Of a stretch of DNA of 17,512 nucleotides, positions 1 to 6,852 are shown one piece after another. The notes beneath the pieces are model-generated. The model was not told the DNA's origin and ran no database searches. It saw only the letters and a list, made by a program, of their open reading frames with translations. Origin of the DNA: Deltaproteobacteria bacterium (lineage in GTDB: Bacteria; JAEEML01); contig JAEEML010000017.1 in the NCBI GenBank assembly GCA_016283195.1, forward strand, positions 1-17,512. The letters are read 5' to 3'. A program made the position numbers and the translations under genes. Numbering within the stretch: the stretch's first letter is position 1; every line of letters starts with the position of its first letter.

Positions 1-52
1 CTCTAACCATGCCCACATCACTTTTACCATATACTTCGATTTTCAGCTTCAT
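1..52 (-). CDS. Probable PP2C-type protein phosphatase, N-terminal fragment
   Basis: Only the first 17 codons lie in the window; the gene runs off the left edge. The readable start is MKLKIEVYGKSDVGMVR. The 'SDVGMVR' word, after a short beta strand, is the usual opening of bacterial PP2C (PPM) Ser/Thr phosphatases, where it is normally followed by an NED motif that is outside the window. The ATG at 52-50 has GAGAG about 5 nt upstream, and a sigma70-like promoter sits 40 nt upstream, so it may be transcribed separately from folC. If correct, it would act in the cytoplasm to reverse Hanks-type kinase phosphorylation. The identification rests on a very short match and is tentative. Confidence 0.5.
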   Translation of the reverse strand, partial: MKLKIEVYGKSDVGMVR

Positions 53-91
53 TATAACTCTCTCAAGTAGAGGTGAAAGAAACCAAGACAC

Positions 92-120
92 TTAATAATA
101 TCATCTGGCCCTCTGGTCAA
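92..120 (-). promoter_or_regulatory. Possible sigma70-type promoter for the PP2C-like gene
   Basis: On the minus strand, TTGACC (120-115) matches the -35 consensus at 5 of 6 bases. After a 17-nt spacer TATTAA (97-92) matches the -10 at 4 of 6. The -10 ends 40 nt before the ATG at 52. It lies in the gap between the folC stop and the PP2C-like start, the expected place. Consensus matching only. Confidence 0.4.
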
Positions 121-155
121 GAAATCATGCAAAAATAAAAGTCCATTTAACCGCT

Positions 156-1520
156 TTACCGCGGCCAGGAAGTGCAATTATCCACAATCTTATCAAGCGC
201 GTAGTAGTGATTCCGGAGCTGGCCGGCGAGGTAGAGCGAGCCGGTGACTAAAATGCGATCGTCGCCGTGCGAATAGGCAATGGCATTTTCCAAGGCTTCA
301 TCAGGGTCTGGTACTACGCGCACCATAACGCCGCGTTTTTCCAAAATAGCCGCCAGCTCCTCGGGAGGTAGTGCTTTTTTGCCGTAAACTATGGGGGCGG
401 TGACAATGGCATCTTTAGAATATTCGGCCAAAATATCGGCTACAGCTTCGGCATTTTTGGAAGCTAACATACCGATAACGGCAATGAGCTTGCCGCGGAA
501 ACGGTCGGCGCAGAGCACTTTAAGAGTGGCCGCCATCTTTTGCGGATTATGAGCGCCGTCTAAAATAACTCTGGGGCGCCGTTTCATAACTTCCAGGCGG
601 GCCGGGAGCCTGGCATCCCAAAGACCGTCGCGGATGGCTTTTTCGCCAATACTCTGCCCCAGCATCAACATGGCTTGTTCACAAGCTGAAACAGCGAGGG
701 CGGCATTTACTGATTGAAAAGAGCCATCGAGAGCGGGAAAGAGGCTGTTTAAGGATAAAATACCATGATAATTAAAGCGGTTATCTTGCGGGTCATCAGT
801 TAAGCGCTCAAATGAACGATTTAGATAAAGCGGCTCTAAACGGGCGCCGGTGGCGGCGGCAACTTCCTCGGCGATTTTTGTAAATTCGCCGTCAACAAAA
901 ATCAGAGGCACATCTTTTTTGGCAATGCCGAATTTGTGGCGGGCAATTTCCTCCAAAGTGTTGCCCAGGCTCTTTTCATGGTCAAAACCGATGGCGCCCA
1001 CCACTGTGGCCACGCTGTTTAAAACGTTGGTTACATCATCGCGCCCGCCGACTCCGGTTTCGATAACGGCAATATCCACTTCCTGGCGCTTGAAATGTTC
1101 CAAAGAGAGAGCGAGCGAAGCCAGGCCGTGAATGGGAATTTCCGGCGTTTTAAAACTTTCGATATACGGTTTTAGCCAATTGACGATGGCGGTGAAATCA
1201 TCGCTATCTATATAACGGCCGTTTACCCAAGTTTTTTCGGTCATGGATTGCAAATAGGGCGAAGTATGTAGGCCCACCTTGAGACCGGCTGCTTTTAAAA
1301 TATGGGCAATCATAGTGGCAATAGAGCCCTTGCCGGAGGTGCCGGCTATATGGATGGCCGGATAAGCCTTTTGCGGGTTGCCGATGAGCTCCAAAAAGCG
1401 CACCATCCACTCTTTGGGTGTAAGGGAACTTTTTTCCACCTGATCTTCTGGGCGGATAAGCCCTTCATTCATATATTTTGCGGCAGTAAGATAATCGTTA
1501 AAACTCACCTTTTTCTCCAT
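156..1520 (-). CDS. folC: Folylpolyglutamate/dihydrofolate synthase FolC
   Basis: Adds glutamate to (dihydro)folates, and in many bacteria also makes dihydrofolate from dihydropteroate; a cytoplasmic, ATP-dependent Mur-ligase-family enzyme. Counting from the ATG at 1520 (454 aa), the P-loop GTSGKGS is at residues 60-66, followed by HTSPYL (85-90) and the family motif ETGVGGR (154-160). An H-x-x-x-LG-NT stretch ends in GIAK (198-201), whose lysine is usually carbamylated, and the C-terminal domain opens with LDGAHNPQ (320-327). The frame stays open upstream to a TTG at 1568, but homology begins just after MEKKVSF, so I take the ATG at 1520; neither start has a good ribosome-binding site. It lies 86 nt downstream of the S9 peptidase and is probably co-transcribed with it. 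Length is slightly above the usual 420-440 aa. Confidence 0.93.
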   Translation of the reverse strand: MEKKVSFNDYLTAAKYMNEGLIRPEDQVEKSSLTPKEWMVRFLELIGNPQKAYPAIHIAGTSGKGSIATMIAHILKAAGLKVGLHTSPYLQSMTEKTWVNGRYIDSDDFTAIVNWLKPYIESFKTPEIPIHGLASLALSLEHFKRQEVDIAVIETGVGGRDDVTNVLNSVATVVGAIGFDHEKSLGNTLEEIARHKFGIAKKDVPLIFVDGEFTKIAEEVAAATGARLEPLYLNRSFERLTDDPQDNRFNYHGILSLNSLFPALDGSFQSVNAALAVSACEQAMLMLGQSIGEKAIRDGLWDARLPARLEVMKRRPRVILDGAHNPQKMAATLKVLCADRFRGKLIAVIGMLASKNAEAVADILAEYSKDAIVTAPIVYGKKALPPEELAAILEKRGVMVRVVPDPDEALENAIAYSHGDDRILVTGSLYLAGQLRNHYYALDKIVDNCTSWPR

Positions 1521-1606
1521 AACGGCAGGGCCCGGCCTACGGGGCAACCATAGACAAGAGCTAGTCAATTATCGGGGAGTTGTCAAGGAACGGGTTAGTC
1601 ATAGAT

Positions 1607-3622
1607 TCAATTAAGATACCTGTTTAGCCAGTCATGGATAGTATCCCACCAGAGGCGGATATTTTGCGGCTTTTGTACAAAGTGATCTTCATCGGTAAAA
1701 ATGAGTAGCCTGGCTGGTACTCCCCGGCGCTTTAGGGCAGTGTACATCCCAAGCCCCTGCTCCAGCGGTACGCGAAAATCATTAACCCCATGAATGACCA
1801 GGGTGGGTGTTTTAAATTTTTTGGCAAAATTATGCGGCGACCATTTTTTGTAAAGTGCTGGATTATCATAAGGATTGCCGCCAAATTCCCATTCGGGAAA
1901 CCAAAGTTCCTCGGTAGAGCCGTATTTGGCGGTTAAATTATAAACGCCGGCATGGGAAATGAGACAGGCAAAGCGGCTGGTGTGGCCGGCCAGCCAGTTG
2001 ACCATATAGCCGCCGTATGAGCCGCCGGAGGCACAAACTTTGTCTTTATCAAGCTCGGAATGCTTTTCTAATATAAAATCAAGCCCTTTCATAATATCAT
2101 TGTATGGAATATCGCCCCAGTGCCGGGAGATGGCATCGGTGAATTTTTGGCCGTAACCGATGCTGCCGTGGAAGTTGATCATCGCTACGCCGTAGCCTTT
2201 GGCTGCATACATTTGGGCATTCCAGCGCGGGTGAAAATCATCGCCGAAGACACCTTGCGGGCCGCCGTGGATGAGGAGAACAAGAGGCACTTTTTGGCCC
2301 TCTTTAGCTGTAGCCGGCGGCAAATAGTATAGCTGCACATTTTCATTTTTGGCGCCCTTAAACCAGAGCTCCTCGGGGGCTTTAAGTATGACCTTTTCGC
2401 GCCAGGCTTTATTAAACTCACTGCGGGCAATTTCTTTATGATTGCCGGCACTTAAGACAACCAGCTCCGGGGGCTGATTTAAAGCTTCGCCAATCATGGC
2501 TATGGTGCCGTCTTTGGCGATGGAAAGGTGGCTATAGGTGAGCTCATCGGCGATAACGGTAGTTTCTCCGCTCTTTAATGAAAAGTAATAAAGCGGTTTT
2601 TTGCCATGGTGATAAGCGATAAAGTAGAGGCCCTCGCCGTCAGGAGCCCAAACATATTCTCTTATGGGGCGGTCTAAAGAGGCGGCAAGTTTGGTCACCA
2701 TTTTGGTTTTGAAGCTATAAACCATGAGGCGCGGTAAATCGGCTTCAAAACCGGCTCGCTCCATGGATAAATAGGCGATTTTTTCTCCGTTTGGCGAAAA
2801 TTTGGGGCTGTGGTCGCTACCTTTGCCTTGCGGGAAGGAAAAGACCTTGCCATCCTTAATACTGGCAATAAAAATATCATTATTGGTGCTTAAAGCCACA
2901 GTTTCGTCATGGTTGGAAACATAAGCGATATATTGGCCATCGGGTGAAAAGGCTATATCTTGCACGCCGCCCAAATCAAGCGGCGGTACATCGTAAGAGC
3001 CGGGGGTGAGGTCTCTAAGTTGCTGATTTTTCATATCAAAGAGCACTAGGTGACTGCGCCGCTCATCGCGCCAACTATTCCAAAAGCGGAATAAAAGATC
3101 ATCGTAAACCTGGCCGCTGCTTTTAGAAGCTGCTTTTTCGGCGAGTTTTGCGCAATTACAGGCCATATCCTGGCAAGTGGGGTAAAGTTCGGCCACCATA
3201 GCTACGGAACTTGCATCCGGCGCAACCAGGGGAGCAGAGAGCGCGGCGCAGGAATTTGTTAATACTCTGGGATTGCCGCCTTCCGGGCTTATAGCGAGAA
3301 GCTGACTGTCACTGGCGCCGTCCGGGGTGGCAATGTAATATAATTCTTTGGCATCGGGGCCCCAGGTGGCCATGGAAGCACTGGCACCCGCTGTAAGCCC
3401 CTTAGTTTTTTTGCTTTTAATATCATAGATATATATTGCTTTTGGCGTTTTGTTGGCTTTTTCGTTATGTTTAGCCACGGTGATGGCGACATAGCGGCCG
3501 TCCGGTGAAATCTGGGCCTCGCGCAGCCAACTTACTTCAAAAAAAGCATCAACGGTTAAGGGGGCCGGAGTAGCCGCTGTCAAACAGGAAGAAAGCAGCC
3601 AGGTAAAAAGTAATTGGCTCAT
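1607..3622 (-). CDS. Secreted S9-family (prolyl oligopeptidase-type) serine peptidase
   Basis: A 671-aa serine peptidase with an N-terminal hydrophobic export segment (about residues 1-20), a beta-propeller region with WD40-like strands such as ISPDGRYVA, FSPDGQYIAY and FSPNGEKIAY, and a C-terminal alpha/beta-hydrolase domain from about residue 440. The catalytic triad is readable: Ser535 in GGSYGGY, Asp615 in HGVNDFR and His647 in DEDHF; HGGPQG (452-457) is the usual oxyanion-side loop. The cysteine-rich YPTCQDMACNC segment (148-157), followed by VYDDLLFRFWNSW, is typical of periplasmic dipeptidyl/acylaminoacyl peptidases of this family. AAGGAG stands 7 nt before the ATG and fixes the start. 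It probably trims short peptides in the periplasm. It lies 48 nt downstream of the lipoprotein gene. Exact substrate specificity cannot be told. Confidence 0.9.
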   Translation of the reverse strand: MSQLLFTWLLSSCLTAATPAPLTVDAFFEVSWLREAQISPDGRYVAITVAKHNEKANKTPKAIYIYDIKSKKTKGLTAGASASMATWGPDAKELYYIATPDGASDSQLLAISPEGGNPRVLTNSCAALSAPLVAPDASSVAMVAELYPTCQDMACNCAKLAEKAASKSSGQVYDDLLFRFWNSWRDERRSHLVLFDMKNQQLRDLTPGSYDVPPLDLGGVQDIAFSPDGQYIAYVSNHDETVALSTNNDIFIASIKDGKVFSFPQGKGSDHSPKFSPNGEKIAYLSMERAGFEADLPRLMVYSFKTKMVTKLAASLDRPIREYVWAPDGEGLYFIAYHHGKKPLYYFSLKSGETTVIADELTYSHLSIAKDGTIAMIGEALNQPPELVVLSAGNHKEIARSEFNKAWREKVILKAPEELWFKGAKNENVQLYYLPPATAKEGQKVPLVLLIHGGPQGVFGDDFHPRWNAQMYAAKGYGVAMINFHGSIGYGQKFTDAISRHWGDIPYNDIMKGLDFILEKHSELDKDKVCASGGSYGGYMVNWLAGHTSRFACLISHAGVYNLTAKYGSTEELWFPEWEFGGNPYDNPALYKKWSPHNFAKKFKTPTLVIHGVNDFRVPLEQGLGMYTALKRRGVPARLLIFTDEDHFVQKPQNIRLWWDTIHDWLNRYLN

Positions 3623-3670
3623 TTTAGGGCTCCTTAATAGGTTTTTAAGCTATGTAAGCTCGTTTAGATT

Positions 3671-4657
3671 TTAATTTGCTACACCGGGAACAATAATCGG
3701 GCCAAGCATATAAGCTTCGTAATCCTTAGGCCAGATATAAATATCCGGAAAATAACCGTTTTGGCAGGAACCGGTGGAATTTCTGTTGCACCGCAGGCTG
3801 GAAAGCAATTCGGTTATAACCGCCAGGTCGATATTTTTGTCGCCGCCGATATGCGCTTCGGTAGTGGCCGGAAATTGCTGCTTTATAGAGCGCAGATAAG
3901 TTTCCAGCTCCGGAGTTTCAAAAAGGCCGGTAGCTCTTCTCGCCAAGGTCATTGAGGGAGCACCGGTGGGACCAACGAGAATATTTTGGCTGTCAACAAT
4001 TTCCAAAATGGAACTTTTAACGCGCACGGCAAAATTGATAGAAGGAGCGGAAGTGGCAAATGAACGCGCTTTGCGCTCTTTTGCGGGCGGCAGAATTTCT
4101 TCTTGCGAGGGCAAACCTGTTGCGCGATTAATAACCATAATGCGAAAATCGGTAATACCGGCCTGGCCGGCGGTGGCCATGATGGCAATCAATTCGTTTA
4201 AAGTAAGGCGGGCATCGCTGGCAATGAGCAGCGGCGGGTTTAAATAAGTATCAATATTGGCTTTGGTGATTTCCGCCGGCACCTGATTGAAACCAAGGAG
4301 GCTTAAATCGCGCATTTTATGCGCAGTGCCGGAGATGAGGTTGGTCCATTGCTGACTGGCATTATAAAGAGAAGTATAAAGGCTGGCCACGAGTCCGCGG
4401 CCGCCGTAACTGTCCGGGGCGGTTAAATTGGACTTAAGAGCCACGGCTGTTTTGCCCAAATAAACTGTATTTTGCTTTATAGAGAGGACAATAGCCGGTT
4501 GCACTTCGGAATTGGAAAGAATTTGCGGCAGGGAGATAGAGGGTGTTATCTCCTCATTTAAAAAATCGTTAAAAGTAACCGGCTTTTCGCAGGCAGTTAA
4601 ACCGGCAACGGCCATAAAAGCGCTAAGGCAAGCAATAGCAAGTCGTTGATATTTCAT
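3671..4657 (-). CDS. Lipoprotein with two ExbD/TolR-like segments
   Basis: Counting from the ATG at 4657 (328 aa), the protein opens with a lipoprotein signal: basic MKYQR, a hydrophobic stretch and the lipobox LTAC with the lipidated Cys at 23. The body seems to hold two related segments. The first (about 53-178) ends in PPLLIASDARLTLNELIAIM plus AGQAGITDFRIMVINR, which strongly recalls the strand-helix-strand end of ExbD/TolR periplasmic domains (a 'D-x-x-x-x-...-AGF/I-x-x' pattern). The second (about 207-310) ends in HIGGDKNIDLAVITELLSSLR and FPDIYIWP. Cys290 and Cys298 in the second could form a disulphide. The ATG overlaps the preceding TGA (ATGA), so translation is coupled to the 202-aa gene and the longer open frame upstream is not used. 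Function unknown; a periplasmic or outer-membrane-attached partner is likely. The ExbD relation is my reading of the pattern, not a search result. Confidence 0.75.
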   Translation of the reverse strand: MKYQRLAIACLSAFMAVAGLTACEKPVTFNDFLNEEITPSISLPQILSNSEVQPAIVLSIKQNTVYLGKTAVALKSNLTAPDSYGGRGLVASLYTSLYNASQQWTNLISGTAHKMRDLSLLGFNQVPAEITKANIDTYLNPPLLIASDARLTLNELIAIMATAGQAGITDFRIMVINRATGLPSQEEILPPAKERKARSFATSAPSINFAVRVKSSILEIVDSQNILVGPTGAPSMTLARRATGLFETPELETYLRSIKQQFPATTEAHIGGDKNIDLAVITELLSSLRCNRNSTGSCQNGYFPDIYIWPKDYEAYMLGPIIVPGVAN

Positions 4658-5262
4658 AATACTATAACCACGATAACAACAGTTACTATCACGAAAAGAG
4701 CAGCCAGAGCAATGAGGCTCCACATGGGGAGCGGCAGGTGGCGCTTTTGTTCCAAATCTTTGGGGGCGAATGATTCAATTGTCGTGCGCTCCATCATGGC
4801 ATATTGAGGAGTGGCGGAAACAATTGTGGAATCGCTGTTATTCTGCACTCCGGCGCGGATGGCATTTAAATCCAATTGCCCGGTGCCCATAATGGTGCGT
4901 TCCTGGTCATCGTCAATCAGGGTGGCCAAGTGGGCCTCTATTTTGCGGAGCAAATTTTGTGATAATTGGTCACGGCTTTGAATATGGCGCAAAAAATGGG
5001 CGGCATTGCGCAGAGCTTCGGACCGCTCATCTGGGGTGGGCGGGTTGCCGCCAAGCAGAATCTCAATGGTGTCGTTAGCGGAATTCAAAGTGAGGGAAAG
5101 CCCAGGTAATTCTAAAGATTGTTTTATAATATCAGCACCTTGCATTTGTGAGCGCAAGGCAATTCCCGGGCCTCTTTGTTCTATGTTTTTGGTATCGCCC
5201 CGTTCAATGGTGCCGCTCGGTTTTAAAAGTGCGGCCAGGCGTTCTATTTCTTGGATCTCCAT
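4654..5262 (-). CDS. Tail-anchored membrane protein of unknown function
   Basis: A 202-aa protein with a soluble N-terminal part and one C-terminal membrane helix (about 178-202, LPMWSLIALAALFV onward), ending at the membrane with no tail, so the bulk most likely faces the cytoplasm. Residues 1-115 look helical. Residues 117-165 are polar and carry three similar threonine words: ERTIMG (121-126), DSTIVS (144-149) and ERTTIE (158-163). Such acidic/basic-T-I/V words resemble phosphothreonine sites read by FHA domains; this is inference. GGAGG lies 6 nt before the ATG, a strong start signal. Its stop overlaps the lipoprotein start, so the two are made together and may form a complex across the inner membrane. 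I do not recognise the family. Confidence 0.75.
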   Translation of the reverse strand: MEIQEIERLAALLKPSGTIERGDTKNIEQRGPGIALRSQMQGADIIKQSLELPGLSLTLNSANDTIEILLGGNPPTPDERSEALRNAAHFLRHIQSRDQLSQNLLRKIEAHLATLIDDDQERTIMGTGQLDLNAIRAGVQNNSDSTIVSATPQYAMMERTTIESFAPKDLEQKRHLPLPMWSLIALAALFVIVTVVIVVIVL

Positions 5263-5387
5263 GGTAAACCTCCGGAAGATTCAAACGGCGTGCAATGATA
5301 TACGAATTATGAAAAATCTTCAAGAGGTAGCTAAGAGCTTAAGCAAAAATATGCTTTAAGAGGAGCAGCTTTGCCTGGCGGAAATTA

Positions 5388-6806
5388 TTAGGCTTTCTTT
5401 TCCGGAGCTTTTTTGAGCCCGCCTTTAGGAGTGGCATTCCAGAGAGTAGCCATGACAATAGCACCGATTATGGCAAAGGGAATGGGCCAGACTTTCCAGA
5501 TATTCCAACCCATGTGCTGTACAATATAAGGCACAGCCGGGCCGACAATGGCACTCGCCAGATATTGAGCGCCGTCGATGAGGCCGGCGGCAGTGGCCGC
5601 AGCTTTCCGCCCGCCGAAATCCATAGCCGAAGCGCCGCCTACCATGCCGTGCGCACCGTTGACAAAAAAGCCCATGAGGCAAATCATCACGCAGCCCAAA
5701 ATGGGTGTTTTGATGCCCATGACATCCTCAAAGAGCCAGAAGGAAGCCAGTAACACGATAATGCCGACAAAGCCGATAACGACCATAGGAGCGCGGCGGC
5801 CCTGAATTTTGCGATCGGAGAAAATGCCGAAAGCAAAACCGCCGATAATGCCGACAATAGCTACGCCCCACGAGGTAACGTGGTATAAAATATCGGTTTT
5901 GGTGACGCCGAAATTCTCGGTAAAGTAAAGGGGCCACCAGGAATCGACTATAGAGCGGCGGGCAATGCCCAGCATCATGGCACCGAGAGCTATTATCCAC
6001 ATGGTTTTATTGGCAAAAACCTTTTTTAGCACTTCCACCATGTCGAATTTTTCGTTAGCTTCGGCCGCACCGCAACCGTCGCCGGTATCCATATCTTTGA
6101 AGCCGGCCTGGGCGGGGTTATCTTTGACGCCAAAGAGCACGAGAACAAAGAGAATGGCTACGCATATTGCCGGGATAAAGAAGGCCCAGCGGGTGCCGAA
6201 CCAGGCGCCCAAAAGCGGGGTGACGGAAAAAGCCAAAATAATGCCAAAGCGAATGAGTACGCCGAAAATGGCCGAGAAAGTGCCGCGCTCTCTGGTGTGG
6301 AACCATTGGGAATTGATTTTAACAATCGAAAGGGCGCCGAAGGATTGGAAATAGCCGTTAATGGCCCAAATAATGGCGAGAGTCCATACCAAAACCGGCA
6401 TGGAGATACCGCCGGCGAGCCCGGCTGTTTGATCGACTATCAGTTTATTGCCGTCCATGTGGGTGACGGGGGCGGTGGTAATTAACGAGAAGGAGAGGCC
6501 GAAGAGCATATTCATGACGATGACGCCGGCCGAACCTAAGAGAAAAGCCTTGCGCCCGCCCAGTTTTTCGGCGATGGGGCCATTTAAAAAGACGGCAATA
6601 CCATAGACGAGAGGCAAGAGAAATTCAAAATGACCCACTTCGGTCTTTGTCCAGCCAAAGGCGGCCATGAGGTCGGGCGCCATAGCGGCAAAATTGTAGC
6701 GGGTCATGTAGAAGAAAGCGTAGAGGAGACCGATGATCATCCAGTTTTGGGTGCGCCGCCGCTTGTATTCCGGGGCTAAAAATTGGGCAGGAACATCTTG
6801 AGCCAT
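5388..6806 (-). CDS. OPA-family (GlpT/UhpC-type) organophosphate:phosphate antiporter
   Basis: A 472-aa inner-membrane major-facilitator protein with about 12 hydrophobic helices and a cytoplasmic loop near residues 228-260. Family marks are TRYNFAAMAPDL (35-46), the loop GPIAEKLGGRKAFL after the third helix, ARRSIVDSWWPLYF (282-295), and the C-terminal NGAHGMVGGASAMDFGGRKA. Arg36 and Arg283/284 fall where GlpT has its pair of phosphate-binding arginines. Members exchange phosphate for glycerol-3-phosphate, hexose-6-phosphates or phosphoglycerates; the sequence does not settle which. AGGAG lies 6 nt before the ATG. It is 46 nt downstream of transketolase and probably co-transcribed, pointing to uptake of a phosphorylated sugar that enters the pentose-phosphate pathway. 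A sensor role (as UhpC) is less likely because no two-component genes are next to it. Confidence 0.88.
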   Translation of the reverse strand: MAQDVPAQFLAPEYKRRRTQNWMIIGLLYAFFYMTRYNFAAMAPDLMAAFGWTKTEVGHFEFLLPLVYGIAVFLNGPIAEKLGGRKAFLLGSAGVIVMNMLFGLSFSLITTAPVTHMDGNKLIVDQTAGLAGGISMPVLVWTLAIIWAINGYFQSFGALSIVKINSQWFHTRERGTFSAIFGVLIRFGIILAFSVTPLLGAWFGTRWAFFIPAICVAILFVLVLFGVKDNPAQAGFKDMDTGDGCGAAEANEKFDMVEVLKKVFANKTMWIIALGAMMLGIARRSIVDSWWPLYFTENFGVTKTDILYHVTSWGVAIVGIIGGFAFGIFSDRKIQGRRAPMVVIGFVGIIVLLASFWLFEDVMGIKTPILGCVMICLMGFFVNGAHGMVGGASAMDFGGRKAAATAAGLIDGAQYLASAIVGPAVPYIVQHMGWNIWKVWPIPFAIIGAIVMATLWNATPKGGLKKAPEKKA

Positions 6807-6852
6807 ATTTTACTCCTTTTTTTTGGCTAATAGCCGTTATTTAATAGAAATT

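Noticed and set aside
1521-1568. Upstream TTG start for FolC
   Set aside because: The added 16 residues (MTSSCLWLPRRPGPAV) do not resemble FolC N-termini, and no ribosome-binding site precedes the TTG.
1563-1586. TTGACA on the minus strand before folC as a promoter
   Set aside because: At 16-18 nt spacing there is no acceptable -10 box (TAGCTC at best).
3584-3622. Lipobox-like LSSC in the S9 peptidase N-terminus
   Set aside because: The cysteine is only residue 13, there is no basic residue before the hydrophobic stretch, and the family is normally exported with a cleavable signal; evidence is too thin for a lipoprotein call.
5338-5360. CTTAAGC...GCTTTAAG stem as terminator between the transporter and the 202-aa gene
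   Set aside because: The stem is short and AT-rich with a bulge, and no T tract follows it on the minus strand.
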